A stretch of DNA of 41,950 bases from positions 1 to 41,950 of the forward strand of contig JAKSLI010000024.1 in the NCBI GenBank assembly GCA_024401305.1. The letters run 5' to 3'. This DNA comes from Bacteroidaceae bacterium (GTDB taxonomy: Bacteria; Bacteroidota; Bacteroidia; Bacteroidales; Bacteroidaceae). Position numbers and translations under genes: made by a program. This document shows, in pieces, positions 1-8,770 of the stretch (position 1 is its first letter; every line of letters begins with the position of its first letter). The notes under the pieces were generated by a model. The model saw only the letters and a list, made by a program, of their open reading frames with translations. It did no database searches and was not told the DNA's origin.

Positions 1-1
1 C

Positions 2-28
2 AAGGAAGCAGGTATGCCTCTCATCTAA
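2..28 (+). CDS. C-terminal end of an unidentified gene (partial)
   Basis: Only the last codons are in the window, reading KEAGMPLI then TAA. The strong hairpin terminator beginning 26 bp later supports this being the true end of an upstream plus-strand gene. Eight residues are not enough to name a family. Confidence 0.35.
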   Translation, partial: KEAGMPLI

Positions 29-54
29 GAAACGGAAAAATCCAATAACGCAAG

Positions 55-94
55 GAGGCGTGACTCGTCGTGAGCCACGCCTCTTTTCTTTTTG
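55..94 (+). terminator. Rho-independent terminator of the upstream gene
   Basis: The stem GAGGCGTG (55-62) pairs with CACGCCTC (76-83), and an inner ACTC/GAG pairing is possible. A T-rich run follows directly (84-94). It sits just after the partial gene that ends at 28. Confidence 0.85.
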
Positions 95-867
95 CTATTC
101 ATATTACTTGCGCCAGAAACTTAATGCTCTTACACATTTATATATATAGGAATTCTCGTCAATATACATAAGGGATTACATTGACCAACCTTAATCCAAG
201 AACAAAAGTACCAAGATGCCATTGCTAAAATTGCAGATCAGGAGCAACGTTAATAATAACAATTTGTAACCAAATACATGGTTTTTAGTTTTAAAGTGTA
301 AATTCACAATTCTGCAAGAAAAGGGAGCAGAAAAGTGTTTCATAGGGTTGCAAAAAGCGTTTTTAGGGGTTGTTTTGCAAAAAGTCTAAGGAAAAGAATA
401 ATTTCCTCGTGAGTTTTGACCCAAAACTCATAGGTTTTTGACTCGTATTTGATAGGTTTTTCACCCATAAATAGGGTGTTTTCAGGGCAAATTCAGGACA
501 TTTTGGAGAGAAAAACAAAGTCAATTTTCAGCATCTAATTAATAATCAGACAGTTAGAAAAATCGCCAAAATTTCGTCATTTTCAAGCAAGTAGCTGAAA
601 GATTAAAACGAAGGTCTTGTAGAGGACATATCATTTTCGTGATTGTAAGCAAAACATGGCTTTTTGCTTACAATTTGATATTTCGCGTAACATATACAGA
701 CAGAATGACTCTTACAGCAACTTAACAAGCACAATCGACAACGACTGGACTCGCAAAAATTGCACGAACGAACACAAAATGTTCTCAAATAGTACAAAAT
801 GATTGCCTTATGGCACAAAAAAGTCATTTTTAACACTAATTATACACATTATATATAAGAAAAAACG
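95..867. other. Long AT-rich non-coding spacer
   Basis: I find no credible gene in these roughly 770 bp. The only longer reading frame (603-836, minus) is cysteine-rich, has no recognisable domain and lies over a palindrome. Short direct repeats are present: TTGCAAAAAG at 348-357 and 375-384, and ATAGGTTTTT at 430-439 and 452-461. A 13-bp palindrome at 642-674 is listed separately. The spacer may carry regulatory sequence or a small RNA for the downstream envelope operon, but nothing identifies one. Confidence 0.6.
642..674. promoter_or_regulatory. 13-bp inverted repeat, candidate operator
   Basis: ATTGTAAGCAAAA (642-654) is perfectly mirrored by TTTTGCTTACAAT (662-674) across a 7-bp spacer. 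It lies about 195 bp upstream of the -7 element of the five-gene envelope operon. The same ATTGTAAGCAAAAC half-site recurs upstream of the glutamine synthetase operon at 37021. This suggests a binding site for a dimeric regulator. It could alternatively be an RNA hairpin. Confidence 0.5.
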
Positions 868-875
868 TAACTTTG
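868..875 (+). promoter_or_regulatory. Bacteroidetes -7 promoter element for the envelope operon
   Basis: TAACTTTG matches the TAnnTTTG consensus of the Bacteroidetes primary sigma factor. It lies about 80 bp before the first gene. No clear TTTG element is seen at the -33 position. Confidence 0.6.
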
Positions 876-954
876 CAGTCTGATTTTGGTATTATTAGCC
901 ACCATATCACGGCAACATTAACAAGAACAATAACCTAGCACAGACATCTTCACT

Positions 955-2073
955 GTGCACAAAGATATATCAGTTTTGAAAAGTATCCGTTTAACACTAT
1001 TAGCATTGCTACTGTCCACATCTGCAGTTGTCTGCAACGCGCAGTTTGTTGACACTCAGGCAAAGGAAGAGAAGTTAAGCTTTGCTGACCGCATTTCTCT
1101 CAAGACAAATGCTATCGACTGGCTTACTCTCACGCCAAACATCGGTGTGGAATTTGATGTTCGCGGCACAAACTGGAACCGTTGGGCCGCTGTTGTAAAT
1201 GTAAAGGGTAACGTAAAAGGTGAACACACCTTCACTCCAGGCATTGTTTTTGAGCACCAACAGCTCAGATTGGAAGGCAGAAACTACTGGCGCACTCGCC
1301 AGATAGACGGTCGTTCCGTGAGATTTCATGAGAAATGGTACGACAAACTGTTCTCGCTTCGTCGTGTCCGTTCAAAGCATCCGCTCACGACTTACTACCG
1401 TGGTCTTTATGCTGCATACGACCGTTTCGACCATTTGTTCTCAAGCACAGGCTACAAAGGCCAGGCCATCACAGGCGGTTTCACTTACGGTATCGTTCGT
1501 CCGCTATACGAATATCCTAATGGAAACTCCATCGACTTTGAGCTTGGCATAGCAGCCGGCGTTGCTTTTGCAAAGTATGACGAGTACAAGAACGACCGCG
1601 TCAGGAATGCGTATGTGACAACATCTGCCGGAAACAAGAAGCTCTGCCCTACAATCAGCGATATCCATGTTGGTTTCATCTATCGATTGGGCAAGACTCC
1701 TATCACGAAGAAGTATCGCTATCGCTACGATGTTGATATGGATTTCCAGAATGTGAAGGATTCCATCATGCTTGTTGAGGCAAATGCCATCGCAGAACAG
1801 AACCGCATAGACACGCTCTCTAACAGCTTGGAATACAAGTTCTGGAAGAATTACATCGACAATACAGACTCTGAAGTAATCGACCTTCCAACAGCTTCGA
1901 AGAAAGACAAGAAGAAGGCTGCAAAGCTTGCCGCAAAGCAGAAAAAGAACAGCGAGCGCGAACTTAAGGCTGCCGAGCGTCGTATCCGCAATGAACAGAA
2001 GAAGGCTGCAAAGCTTGCCAAGCAGGAAGCAGAGCGCCAGAAAGCAATCAATAACGCTAAAAGAAAGAAATAA
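955..2073 (+). CDS. DUF3575-type outer-membrane barrel protein with a lysine-rich tail
   Basis: This exported protein resembles the DUF3575 family of small outer-membrane barrels seen in Bacteroidales. The typical opening segment SLKTNAIDWLTLTPNIGVEF lies near residues 48-67, followed by alternating beta-strand-like sequence to about residue 255. A signal peptide ending in CNAQ precedes it. The last 60 residues form a basic, probably helical tail of K/A/R/E repeats, which is unusual for a barrel. There is no ATG between the in-frame stop at 931 and the signal peptide. The start is GTG (955) or, equally plausibly, TTG at 976, which gives MKSIRLTLL. It is the first gene of a five-gene operon, and the next gene starts 3 bp after its stop. 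Its function is unknown. Confidence 0.75.
   Translation: MHKDISVLKSIRLTLLALLLSTSAVVCNAQFVDTQAKEEKLSFADRISLKTNAIDWLTLTPNIGVEFDVRGTNWNRWAAVVNVKGNVKGEHTFTPGIVFEHQQLRLEGRNYWRTRQIDGRSVRFHEKWYDKLFSLRRVRSKHPLTTYYRGLYAAYDRFDHLFSSTGYKGQAITGGFTYGIVRPLYEYPNGNSIDFELGIAAGVAFAKYDEYKNDRVRNAYVTTSAGNKKLCPTISDIHVGFIYRLGKTPITKKYRYRYDVDMDFQNVKDSIMLVEANAIAEQNRIDTLSNSLEYKFWKNYIDNTDSEVIDLPTASKKDKKKAAKLAAKQKKNSERELKAAERRIRNEQKKAAKLAKQEAERQKAINNAKRKK
1910..2019 (+). repeat. 23-bp direct repeat inside the lysine-rich tail
   Basis: AGAAGAAGGCTGCAAAGCTT followed by GCC occurs at 1910-1932 and again at 1997-2019, in the same frame. Both copies encode KKAAKLA. The basic tail therefore appears to have grown by internal duplication. 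Confidence 0.8.
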
Positions 2074-2076
2074 GCA

Positions 2077-2643
2077 ATGAATAAGAAGATCAAAAACATT
2101 TTCCTCGGTGCTCTTGCCGCAATGCTGTTTCTTCCTATAGCAGCAAATGCGCAGATGCTTTCCGTTAACTCAGACGTGCTTTGGGATGTAGCAATGTCGC
2201 CAAACATCGGTCTTGAGATGACTGTTGCCAACAAATCTACGCTTCAAGTGAATGCCATCACTTCGCAGAAGCCATACGGCAAGGATGTTAGATTCACTGC
2301 CGTTCAACCAGAATACCGCTTCTATTACTCTGGTCGTCCTATGAACAAGCACTATGTTGGCGTTTGCGCTTTCGGTGCAGTTTACAAGACTACAATAAAG
2401 GACAAGGACTACAATGGTAGTGCTGCCGGTGGTGGACTTACCTTCGGCTATGTGTTGCCATTGGCTAAGCGACTGAATGTTGACTTCCATGCCGGTATGG
2501 GTGTGGCAAATTATCGTCAGAAGGAGTATTACACTGGACAGGAACATGACAAGAACGCTGAGGGCTATGAGGTGGCAAACGCCAACGGATGGCTCTTCGT
2601 TCCTACGAGAATTGGTGTTTCATTGTCATACATCCTGAAGTAA
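2077..2643 (+). CDS. DUF3575-type outer-membrane protein, short form
   Basis: This 188-residue protein has a clear signal peptide (residues 1-26, ending ANAQ). The body is a DUF3575-like barrel containing LWDVAMSPNIGLEM near residues 35-48, followed by glycine- and aromatic-rich strand pairs. The C-terminus, SLSYILK, looks like a final barrel strand. It starts 3 bp after the preceding gene and is shorter because it lacks the basic tail, so the two look like tandem paralogues made together. DUF3575 proteins are sometimes found near Bacteroidales fimbrial genes, but no fimbrillin is present here. The molecular function is unknown. Confidence 0.78.
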   Translation: MNKKIKNIFLGALAAMLFLPIAANAQMLSVNSDVLWDVAMSPNIGLEMTVANKSTLQVNAITSQKPYGKDVRFTAVQPEYRFYYSGRPMNKHYVGVCAFGAVYKTTIKDKDYNGSAAGGGLTFGYVLPLAKRLNVDFHAGMGVANYRQKEYYTGQEHDKNAEGYEVANANGWLFVPTRIGVSLSYILK

Positions 2644-2674
2644 AAACGCTTGAAAGAAAACAAAGAACCGAATT

Positions 2675-5062
2675 ATGATGAAAAATCAGATACATACTTA
2701 CATATATTCGCTCATAGCAATTCTTGCAATGAGTCTTCTTCCGCTGTCTTCTCAGGCACAGGAAGATGAAAGAGTATTCCGTGATGTTGACTTTCAGGTT
2801 TCGCTGAAGAACAAGACTAACGGAAGAAGCGAGTACGAACCGGTGCAATATTGCGTTGTGAAGTCGCTGAAGAAAGCTCACGACATTCGTATCGCTCTCG
2901 AGAAGGCCATCTCACAGCAGAACGAGGACGAGGACGGCACTGACCATGTTGAACAGGCCGCAAAGAAGCAGGGCATTGTGCTTCAGATATCGTCAAACAG
3001 CGGTGCTTTCACCGTGCATGTCGAGACCGGCATGGCAGTAGTCATCGTGGCACAATCTTCTATGGTGAAGGTTGAGGAGATAAAGAACAACAAGGCAAAG
3101 TATGATGTAAGTTTCGAGACACGCACCTTGCAGGAGGTTGAGGTGCTTGACAACCGTCGTCGTGGACCGGATTTCAAGAAAGTTCCAGGCTTCGACACAG
3201 GTTATGAGGTGAACTTCACTTGTCCTGTTTATCTTCCTGCAGGCTACACTCGCTCAAATTCCCGCATGTTCCTTCAGCCTATCGTTATCGATTGCCAGAC
3301 TGATGACACAGTGGCTTACGCTGACCCGATAATCTTTGAAGGCAAGGAATACCACAATCTTCAGGTTCGTCGCATGGGTTACAACTACGAGAAGAACGAT
3401 CCACTCGCAAAGTATCTCAACAAGTCATACGAACTTCTTGACGATCAGCCATTTGAATATTCTTACACCACTACTTTCCGCAAGCCAGATAGAGACAAGT
3501 CTTACCGTGGTTCATACCGCGTGATGATGGAAGATCCAAACCACATCTTCTATGACAACGGTGGTCTTGGCACTGGTTCATGTCTTGCTTTCCGTCCATT
3601 CAAGTTCTTGAACTTCAATGTGGCTGCTGAGGACATGCCGCTCAGAGAGGAGTTCCGCGAGGATGCTGCCTCAAAATATCGCGCCATCGACCGCAAGCTC
3701 ACCTTGACCTTCGAGATGGGTACCGATAAGCTTACCCAGGACACTCTCAACACTCAGGAACTCAACAAACTCATCAGCGAAATCAAATCTTACGGCGACA
3801 AACTCTACAAAGTGCAGATTGAAGGTGCCGCTTCTGCTGAAGGTTGGGAGTCAACGAATGTGCGTCTCGCTACTCTTCGTGCAGCAAAGGCAGTCAACAT
3901 CATACAGGATGGTCTGGGAAAGAATGCTGATGTAAGAATCCCAGCGCCTACTATGGTCATCCATACTTGGAATGAAGTGGCTGACGAACTGGCTCGTCAG
4001 GGTCGCGAGTTCGAGGCTACCGAGGTAAGGGAATTGGCAAAAAGCGCAAAGAACGGCAATCCTTCGCCTGCAATAAAGCGCCTTGACTACTACAATACTC
4101 TTATTGAACCAATCCTTGCCACTCAGCGTACAATGCGTTGTACTTACCATTATGAGGTTGACCATGTGATGACTCCACAGGAAGCTCTCGACGAGTATTA
4201 CACTTTCAAGGAGGATTACGTATCTGGAAAGAAGGATTTCTCTGACGGCGACTACTACAATCTCTTCAGCATTATCACTGACGAGAAGGAGGTTGAGACT
4301 CTCACGAATATGGCATATCGCCACATGCTGAAGTCGCCTGCTTACCATCTCAACAAGCTTTCTCCTTATGTCGCAAACAAGATGGCGTTGAGAAACATTC
4401 AGCAGGGTACGCCTAATCCGAACATCCTTCGTCCGTTCATTGACTATAATATCACTACAATCAACCAGAAGAAGCAGATCAACAAGTTCTCTTCCATCAT
4501 CGTAAACCGCAAGGAAATTCTTGCTAACCAGGCAATTACTTACTTCCAGGAGATGAAACTCGACACAGCGCAGTATATCATCGACTGGCTTCCTGCTGGT
4601 GAAACGAAATCCAAGATCTCAAACTATACTGACTTCATCCGCCTTTTCTTCAAGGACCGCACAGCAAAGGAAGAACAGCGCTACAACGAAGCTCTTAATT
4701 TCGTGCTCAATTCAAGTCCGGAAAACCGCGCAATCCTCTTCACTGAACTTCGCCAGCAGCTCGGCAAGTCAAGAGAGGAAGCAGAGAAATATGTTGACGA
4801 ACTCGACGACAACAGTGCCAAGAAATGGTATCTGAAAGGTTTGCTCTACTCTGACATTGAGGAAATCGAGAAGAATGTAAGGGAAAAGGTTACACCTACA
4901 TTCCTCGCTTACTTCCAGCACAGCTTCGACATTGAGGCACGCTACAAGAATTTCTTCAACAACGAAGGTGCTATCGACGATGATACTCGCAAGAAACACC
5001 CTTACCAGGAGAGCAAGATTGGCGAATATCGCTTGAGATTCAGCGAGTTGACAGGCAAGTAG
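2675..5062 (+). CDS. Exported protein with an OmpA-like domain
   Basis: The 795-residue product has a signal peptide (about 1-29, ending SQAQ). Residues 30-170 form a beta-rich region. A central segment starting near residue 344 (LTLTFEMGTDKLTQDTLNTQ), continuing with the motif KVQIEGAASAEGWESTNVRL and then an alanine/arginine-rich helix, resembles the OmpA C-terminal peptidoglycan-binding fold. The family's usual GHTD motif is replaced by GAASAEG. The second half is mainly helical and charged and could hold degenerate TPR-like repeats. The likely role is to anchor or organise an envelope assembly in the periplasm. It lies between the DUF3575 barrels and a large barrel gene. Domain calls are from motif reading only. 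Confidence 0.65.
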   Translation: MMKNQIHTYIYSLIAILAMSLLPLSSQAQEDERVFRDVDFQVSLKNKTNGRSEYEPVQYCVVKSLKKAHDIRIALEKAISQQNEDEDGTDHVEQAAKKQGIVLQISSNSGAFTVHVETGMAVVIVAQSSMVKVEEIKNNKAKYDVSFETRTLQEVEVLDNRRRGPDFKKVPGFDTGYEVNFTCPVYLPAGYTRSNSRMFLQPIVIDCQTDDTVAYADPIIFEGKEYHNLQVRRMGYNYEKNDPLAKYLNKSYELLDDQPFEYSYTTTFRKPDRDKSYRGSYRVMMEDPNHIFYDNGGLGTGSCLAFRPFKFLNFNVAAEDMPLREEFREDAASKYRAIDRKLTLTFEMGTDKLTQDTLNTQELNKLISEIKSYGDKLYKVQIEGAASAEGWESTNVRLATLRAAKAVNIIQDGLGKNADVRIPAPTMVIHTWNEVADELARQGREFEATEVRELAKSAKNGNPSPAIKRLDYYNTLIEPILATQRTMRCTYHYEVDHVMTPQEALDEYYTFKEDYVSGKKDFSDGDYYNLFSIITDEKEVETLTNMAYRHMLKSPAYHLNKLSPYVANKMALRNIQQGTPNPNILRPFIDYNITTINQKKQINKFSSIIVNRKEILANQAITYFQEMKLDTAQYIIDWLPAGETKSKISNYTDFIRLFFKDRTAKEEQRYNEALNFVLNSSPENRAILFTELRQQLGKSREEAEKYVDELDDNSAKKWYLKGLLYSDIEEIEKNVREKVTPTFLAYFQHSFDIEARYKNFFNNEGAIDDDTRKKHPYQESKIGEYRLRFSELTGK

Positions 5063-5105
5063 TTTTCATAACAAAAGCAAAATCCACAAGAAACAATATA
5101 GAAAA

Positions 5106-7100
5106 ATGAAAAGATTCTATTATACATTATTATATACATTGCTGCTTTTGCCACTGACAGCGAGTGCTGATGAGGCAATAACGCCTGACTCGGTGAATGT
5201 CATAGAGCAAAACGACACTGCTGTTACTGCCGGCAAAACTGCGGTAACAGGCTTCAACTCGCTCGAGTATCTCATGTCAAAGAGATACGTTCCACAAGGA
5301 GAAACATTCCGCAAGCGTTGGTACGACCACCTTTACATGGAAATTGGTTTGGATGTTGAGCATGTAATAAATCCTACAGTCGACTTCAAGTTCACACCGA
5401 TGACTCTCGGTAAGTTGGCTCTCGGTAAGCAGTTCAACAAGTACAACAGCCTTCGTGTATCAGGTATGGCGGGCTATGTTTACCAAAAAGAGCCATACAA
5501 TTTCTACATGATGAAGGTTGGTGGACGTCTTGACCACTTGTTCGATGTGTCAAGTTACCTCAATGGTTACAAGTCAAACCGTTTCCTTACAGTATCTACT
5601 GTGCTCGGTGCGGGCGCAATGTACTCTCGTTTCATTACTGACTATGGTTTTGCTTCTGCAAAAGGATTGGCTTACGAAGGACACGCAGGACTTCAGTTCA
5701 AGTTCTACACAGGTCCTCAAGCATCTCTCAACATCGAACCTTACATCGGTATCGCTTCTGACAACATGGACATGAGTGAACCAAGAAACTGGCGCAAATA
5801 CGACGGTTTCTATGGTGCAAATGTAACTTACACCCACTATTTCAACAACAATCTCTCTCAGGAAACTCGTAAGCATCTCATCGAGAACCGCCGCCATCAG
5901 GAGCAGCTCACACGCGATTCCTTGCTATTCTCTTGGCGCAAGCCATTCTTTGCTGAGTTCTCAAACTCACTCAAGATGTCAACAAAGGGTTTCTCTGACC
6001 CGATTAACCATATTGGTAACGGTTTCGCAGCTTCTTTCGGAAAATGGTTCTCGCCAGTAGCTGGTATAAGAGCAACGCTTGCTTCTGAGAATGCTGCTAA
6101 CCATGACGAACTTGAATTTCAAGCAGGAGGTAACACAAAGGATGCTACAGACAGAACTTTCCATAGCATATCAAACTACAAGTTTGTAAGAATGGAGGCT
6201 TTGTTCAATCCGTTTGGTTTTGACCCTTATTATAATTGGGACGCGAAGTTTGGTGCTTACGCCGTAATGGGTTTGCAACTCGGTTATATCAGTACGGCAT
6301 GGAATCATTATGATTATCTCACAAAGCGTACCCACGGATATACCGCAGGCTTACATCTTTGGACAAAACTTGCCAAGGACATACAGTTCTTCATCGAACC
6401 TCGTTTCGAGCACAATACATTCCACATTCCAGATTGGGGAGTGGATATGAACCATCGCTACAAGGACGATCTTGTCACACTCAACTTCGGTATCACCATC
6501 AACACTTGTCCTGAGAAATACACTTACTGGGACAAGGAAACCTCATATGATAATTTCTTCGATTTCAAGCGTATTTCAATCGGTGGAGGTTGGGGTGTAA
6601 ACGCTTTCCAGCCAATGTCAATGCTGGGCGCCACAATGAGATTTGGTTGGAACGGCCAAGGCTTTGTTGAGTTCAACTTCGATGAATATCAGGGCGTTCG
6701 TCTCATAGGCGAGTACATGGATGCCCCAAGTTCAAGAATAAAGAAAGGTAATCTCATCAACCTGAACCACGAAGCTGCTGCCACTTCTTTCGACTATATG
6801 GTGAATCTGACAAACCTCTTCAGCCCAGCCCACATCGGACGCAGATCAGTTGAAGCTTACCTCTTCGCAGGCCCTTCGATACTTTGGGGATTGAACAATG
6901 GCAAGTTCCAGACCCCGAAGTGGGGATTCAATGGTGGCGTGAAACTTCTCTACAAGGTTAACAACAACATAGCTTTCCACCTAACTCCGATGTTCTATCG
7001 TGTTACAGGAAGTTCACTTGACTATGTTTATCCTACAATCAGAATGCACAGGTGGCAGATGTATGAGACAATCAACGTCGGTATCCAGTATTCTATCTAA
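5106..7100 (+). CDS. Large outer-membrane beta-barrel protein, function unknown
   Basis: The 664-residue product has a signal peptide (1-21, ending ASA). Almost all of the rest is amphipathic beta-strand sequence rich in Tyr, Phe, Gly and Asn. Two or three barrel-like stretches can be seen: about 75-270, 280-485 and 490-664. A charged helical linker around 265-290 (NRRHQEQLTRDSLL) separates the first two. The protein ends in NVGIQYSI, a plausible final strand. I do not recognise a named family. Its place after the OmpA-like gene and before a TPR gene suggests it is the main outer-membrane component of the same assembly. Confidence 0.65.
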   Translation: MKRFYYTLLYTLLLLPLTASADEAITPDSVNVIEQNDTAVTAGKTAVTGFNSLEYLMSKRYVPQGETFRKRWYDHLYMEIGLDVEHVINPTVDFKFTPMTLGKLALGKQFNKYNSLRVSGMAGYVYQKEPYNFYMMKVGGRLDHLFDVSSYLNGYKSNRFLTVSTVLGAGAMYSRFITDYGFASAKGLAYEGHAGLQFKFYTGPQASLNIEPYIGIASDNMDMSEPRNWRKYDGFYGANVTYTHYFNNNLSQETRKHLIENRRHQEQLTRDSLLFSWRKPFFAEFSNSLKMSTKGFSDPINHIGNGFAASFGKWFSPVAGIRATLASENAANHDELEFQAGGNTKDATDRTFHSISNYKFVRMEALFNPFGFDPYYNWDAKFGAYAVMGLQLGYISTAWNHYDYLTKRTHGYTAGLHLWTKLAKDIQFFIEPRFEHNTFHIPDWGVDMNHRYKDDLVTLNFGITINTCPEKYTYWDKETSYDNFFDFKRISIGGGWGVNAFQPMSMLGATMRFGWNGQGFVEFNFDEYQGVRLIGEYMDAPSSRIKKGNLINLNHEAAATSFDYMVNLTNLFSPAHIGRRSVEAYLFAGPSILWGLNNGKFQTPKWGFNGGVKLLYKVNNNIAFHLTPMFYRVTGSSLDYVYPTIRMHRWQMYETINVGIQYSI

Positions 7101-7159
7101 CAAACACGGAATCTTCAATAAAAGAGTGTGAACTCATCACAATAAAAAAGAAACACAAG

Positions 7160-8656
7160 ATGTCATTCAACAAAATTACAATAATAGCCATTGCAACATT
7201 CTTCGCCATCATTCCTCAGAGCATGAAGGCACAGAAGGATGCCGATGCTACGATTAAATCGCTTGCTCCTCTGATTTATGAATATCATGGTCAGTTAAGA
7301 ATGGAGAAAACAGACCTCTTAAGAAACATCACTCGTGCTTACGAGCATAATCCTCGCATGCTTACTGCCATCGCGAAGATGTTCTACGATGCTCAGGATA
7401 GTGCCGTTGCTCACCAGTATGAACAAAAGGCATTGAAGGCAGATCCAAAGTATGCACCTGCATATGTTCTTCGCGGCGATGCAAACCTCAACCTTTATCA
7501 AGACACACTTGCTGCCATCAATTGCTACGAGAAGGCAACAACTATTGCACCTAACGACGCTTCCGGATATGAGGCTCTTTTCAACTATTATACTAAAAAA
7601 CGTAATGCTCTTGACTCGCTACAGGCACAAAACCTCGTAACGCTTCTTGCCCAAAGAGCCGACAATGACGACAGTCGCATGGCTGCAGCAGAACTTAACC
7701 GCAGAATCGGTGGAGATTTCGACACAACAATCTCTCTTCTCGGTGCTGTTTCTTACGACAAGCTCAAGGAATCGGAACTCGCAAGATACGCTTATATGCT
7801 TTGCTCAAACAATCTTACTGACAAGTGCCAGGAGGTTGTTGACAAGGGTCTTGCACAATATCCAAACAACTCATACTTCTATCGCGTAGCAATGTACAAC
7901 TATGCTCACGGTCAGAACTACTCTGCGGCAGAGGAGATGGGCAACAAACTCTTCAGCATGCTTCCTACTGACAGCATCGAAGCTGAGGACTATCGCATCT
8001 ACAGCTATTGCCTTACTGAGCGTGGCGAAGATGCAAAGGCTGTTGAGTCACTTTGGAAAGCCATCCAGACAACTGATCCTTCATGGGCTATGAAGCAGCA
8101 ACTTCTCAACAGAATTGAGGAAGTTTATAAGAAAAAGGCTGACAAACTCATTGCCGACAAATGGTATGAAGACGCAGCTGCCGTACTTGAAGACGGCGCA
8201 GATGATTTCCTTGATCACGAAGATGAATATCGCGCCGTTCAGTGTTACTCAGCTCTCGGCAACATGTACACGCAGACATGGGCGAATGAACTTGAAGACG
8301 CAGAGAAACTTCTTCCTTACCGTAAGGCACTGGCAATGTATGCCGACATGAGCAATAAGTGCAAGGACGAGGACTACATCACTTCTGGTCTCTATCGCCA
8401 GTGCTTCATGTCATACTTCATCAACCGAATTGATCCTAATGAAAGTTGTGAACCATACGCAAGAGCTTTTGCCGATCGCGTGTTGACTCACAACACTCTC
8501 GGTTTCTATGACAAGAACATGACAAAGGCACTCCAGATTCTCGCCTCAACACAGCCAAACCAAGCTCTCTCATACGCTAATCGTTTCCAGGCAAAGTTCC
8601 CTAACTACATTGACCGTGAACTTGATGACCTAATCGACAAACTCTCGCAGAAATAA
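7160..8656 (+). CDS. Exported TPR-repeat protein
   Basis: The 498-residue protein has a signal peptide (1-24, ending MKAQ). Tetratricopeptide-like helical pairs follow; the clearest are around residues 80-135, where the canonical A/Y/P pattern is visible (KADPKYAPAYVLRGDANLNL, then CYEKATTIAPNDASGYEALF). Weaker repeats continue through the rest of the protein. TPRs mediate protein-protein contact, so this is probably a periplasmic scaffold. It is the last gene of the five-gene envelope operon and is followed by a strong terminator. Confidence 0.78.
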   Translation: MSFNKITIIAIATFFAIIPQSMKAQKDADATIKSLAPLIYEYHGQLRMEKTDLLRNITRAYEHNPRMLTAIAKMFYDAQDSAVAHQYEQKALKADPKYAPAYVLRGDANLNLYQDTLAAINCYEKATTIAPNDASGYEALFNYYTKKRNALDSLQAQNLVTLLAQRADNDDSRMAAAELNRRIGGDFDTTISLLGAVSYDKLKESELARYAYMLCSNNLTDKCQEVVDKGLAQYPNNSYFYRVAMYNYAHGQNYSAAEEMGNKLFSMLPTDSIEAEDYRIYSYCLTERGEDAKAVESLWKAIQTTDPSWAMKQQLLNRIEEVYKKKADKLIADKWYEDAAAVLEDGADDFLDHEDEYRAVQCYSALGNMYTQTWANELEDAEKLLPYRKALAMYADMSNKCKDEDYITSGLYRQCFMSYFINRIDPNESCEPYARAFADRVLTHNTLGFYDKNMTKALQILASTQPNQALSYANRFQAKFPNYIDRELDDLIDKLSQK

Positions 8657-8674
8657 TTTGCAGCAGAGATTATA

Positions 8675-8717
8675 AAATGAACCCCGAAAGTTAGACAAAA
8701 ACTTTCGGGGTTCATTT
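8675..8717. terminator. Bidirectional terminator between convergent operons
   Basis: An 18-bp perfect stem (8675-8692 with 8700-8717) encloses a 7-nt loop. A/T runs flank both sides, so it can end the plus-strand envelope operon and the minus-strand operon whose last gene stops at 8771. Confidence 0.92.
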
Positions 8718-8770
8718 CATTTTGTCGGATTATTTATTGTGTATGCGTAAGAACAACAACACATCAAGCC

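Noticed and set aside
603-836. 77-residue minus-strand reading frame in the first spacer
   Set aside because: It is cysteine-rich without any domain, has no promoter or partner, and covers the 642-674 palindrome. It is more likely chance.
955-8656. Type IX secretion or fimbrial operon
   Set aside because: DUF3575, OmpA-like and TPR parts suggested it, but no PorK/L/M/N-type or fimbrillin-type sequence is present.
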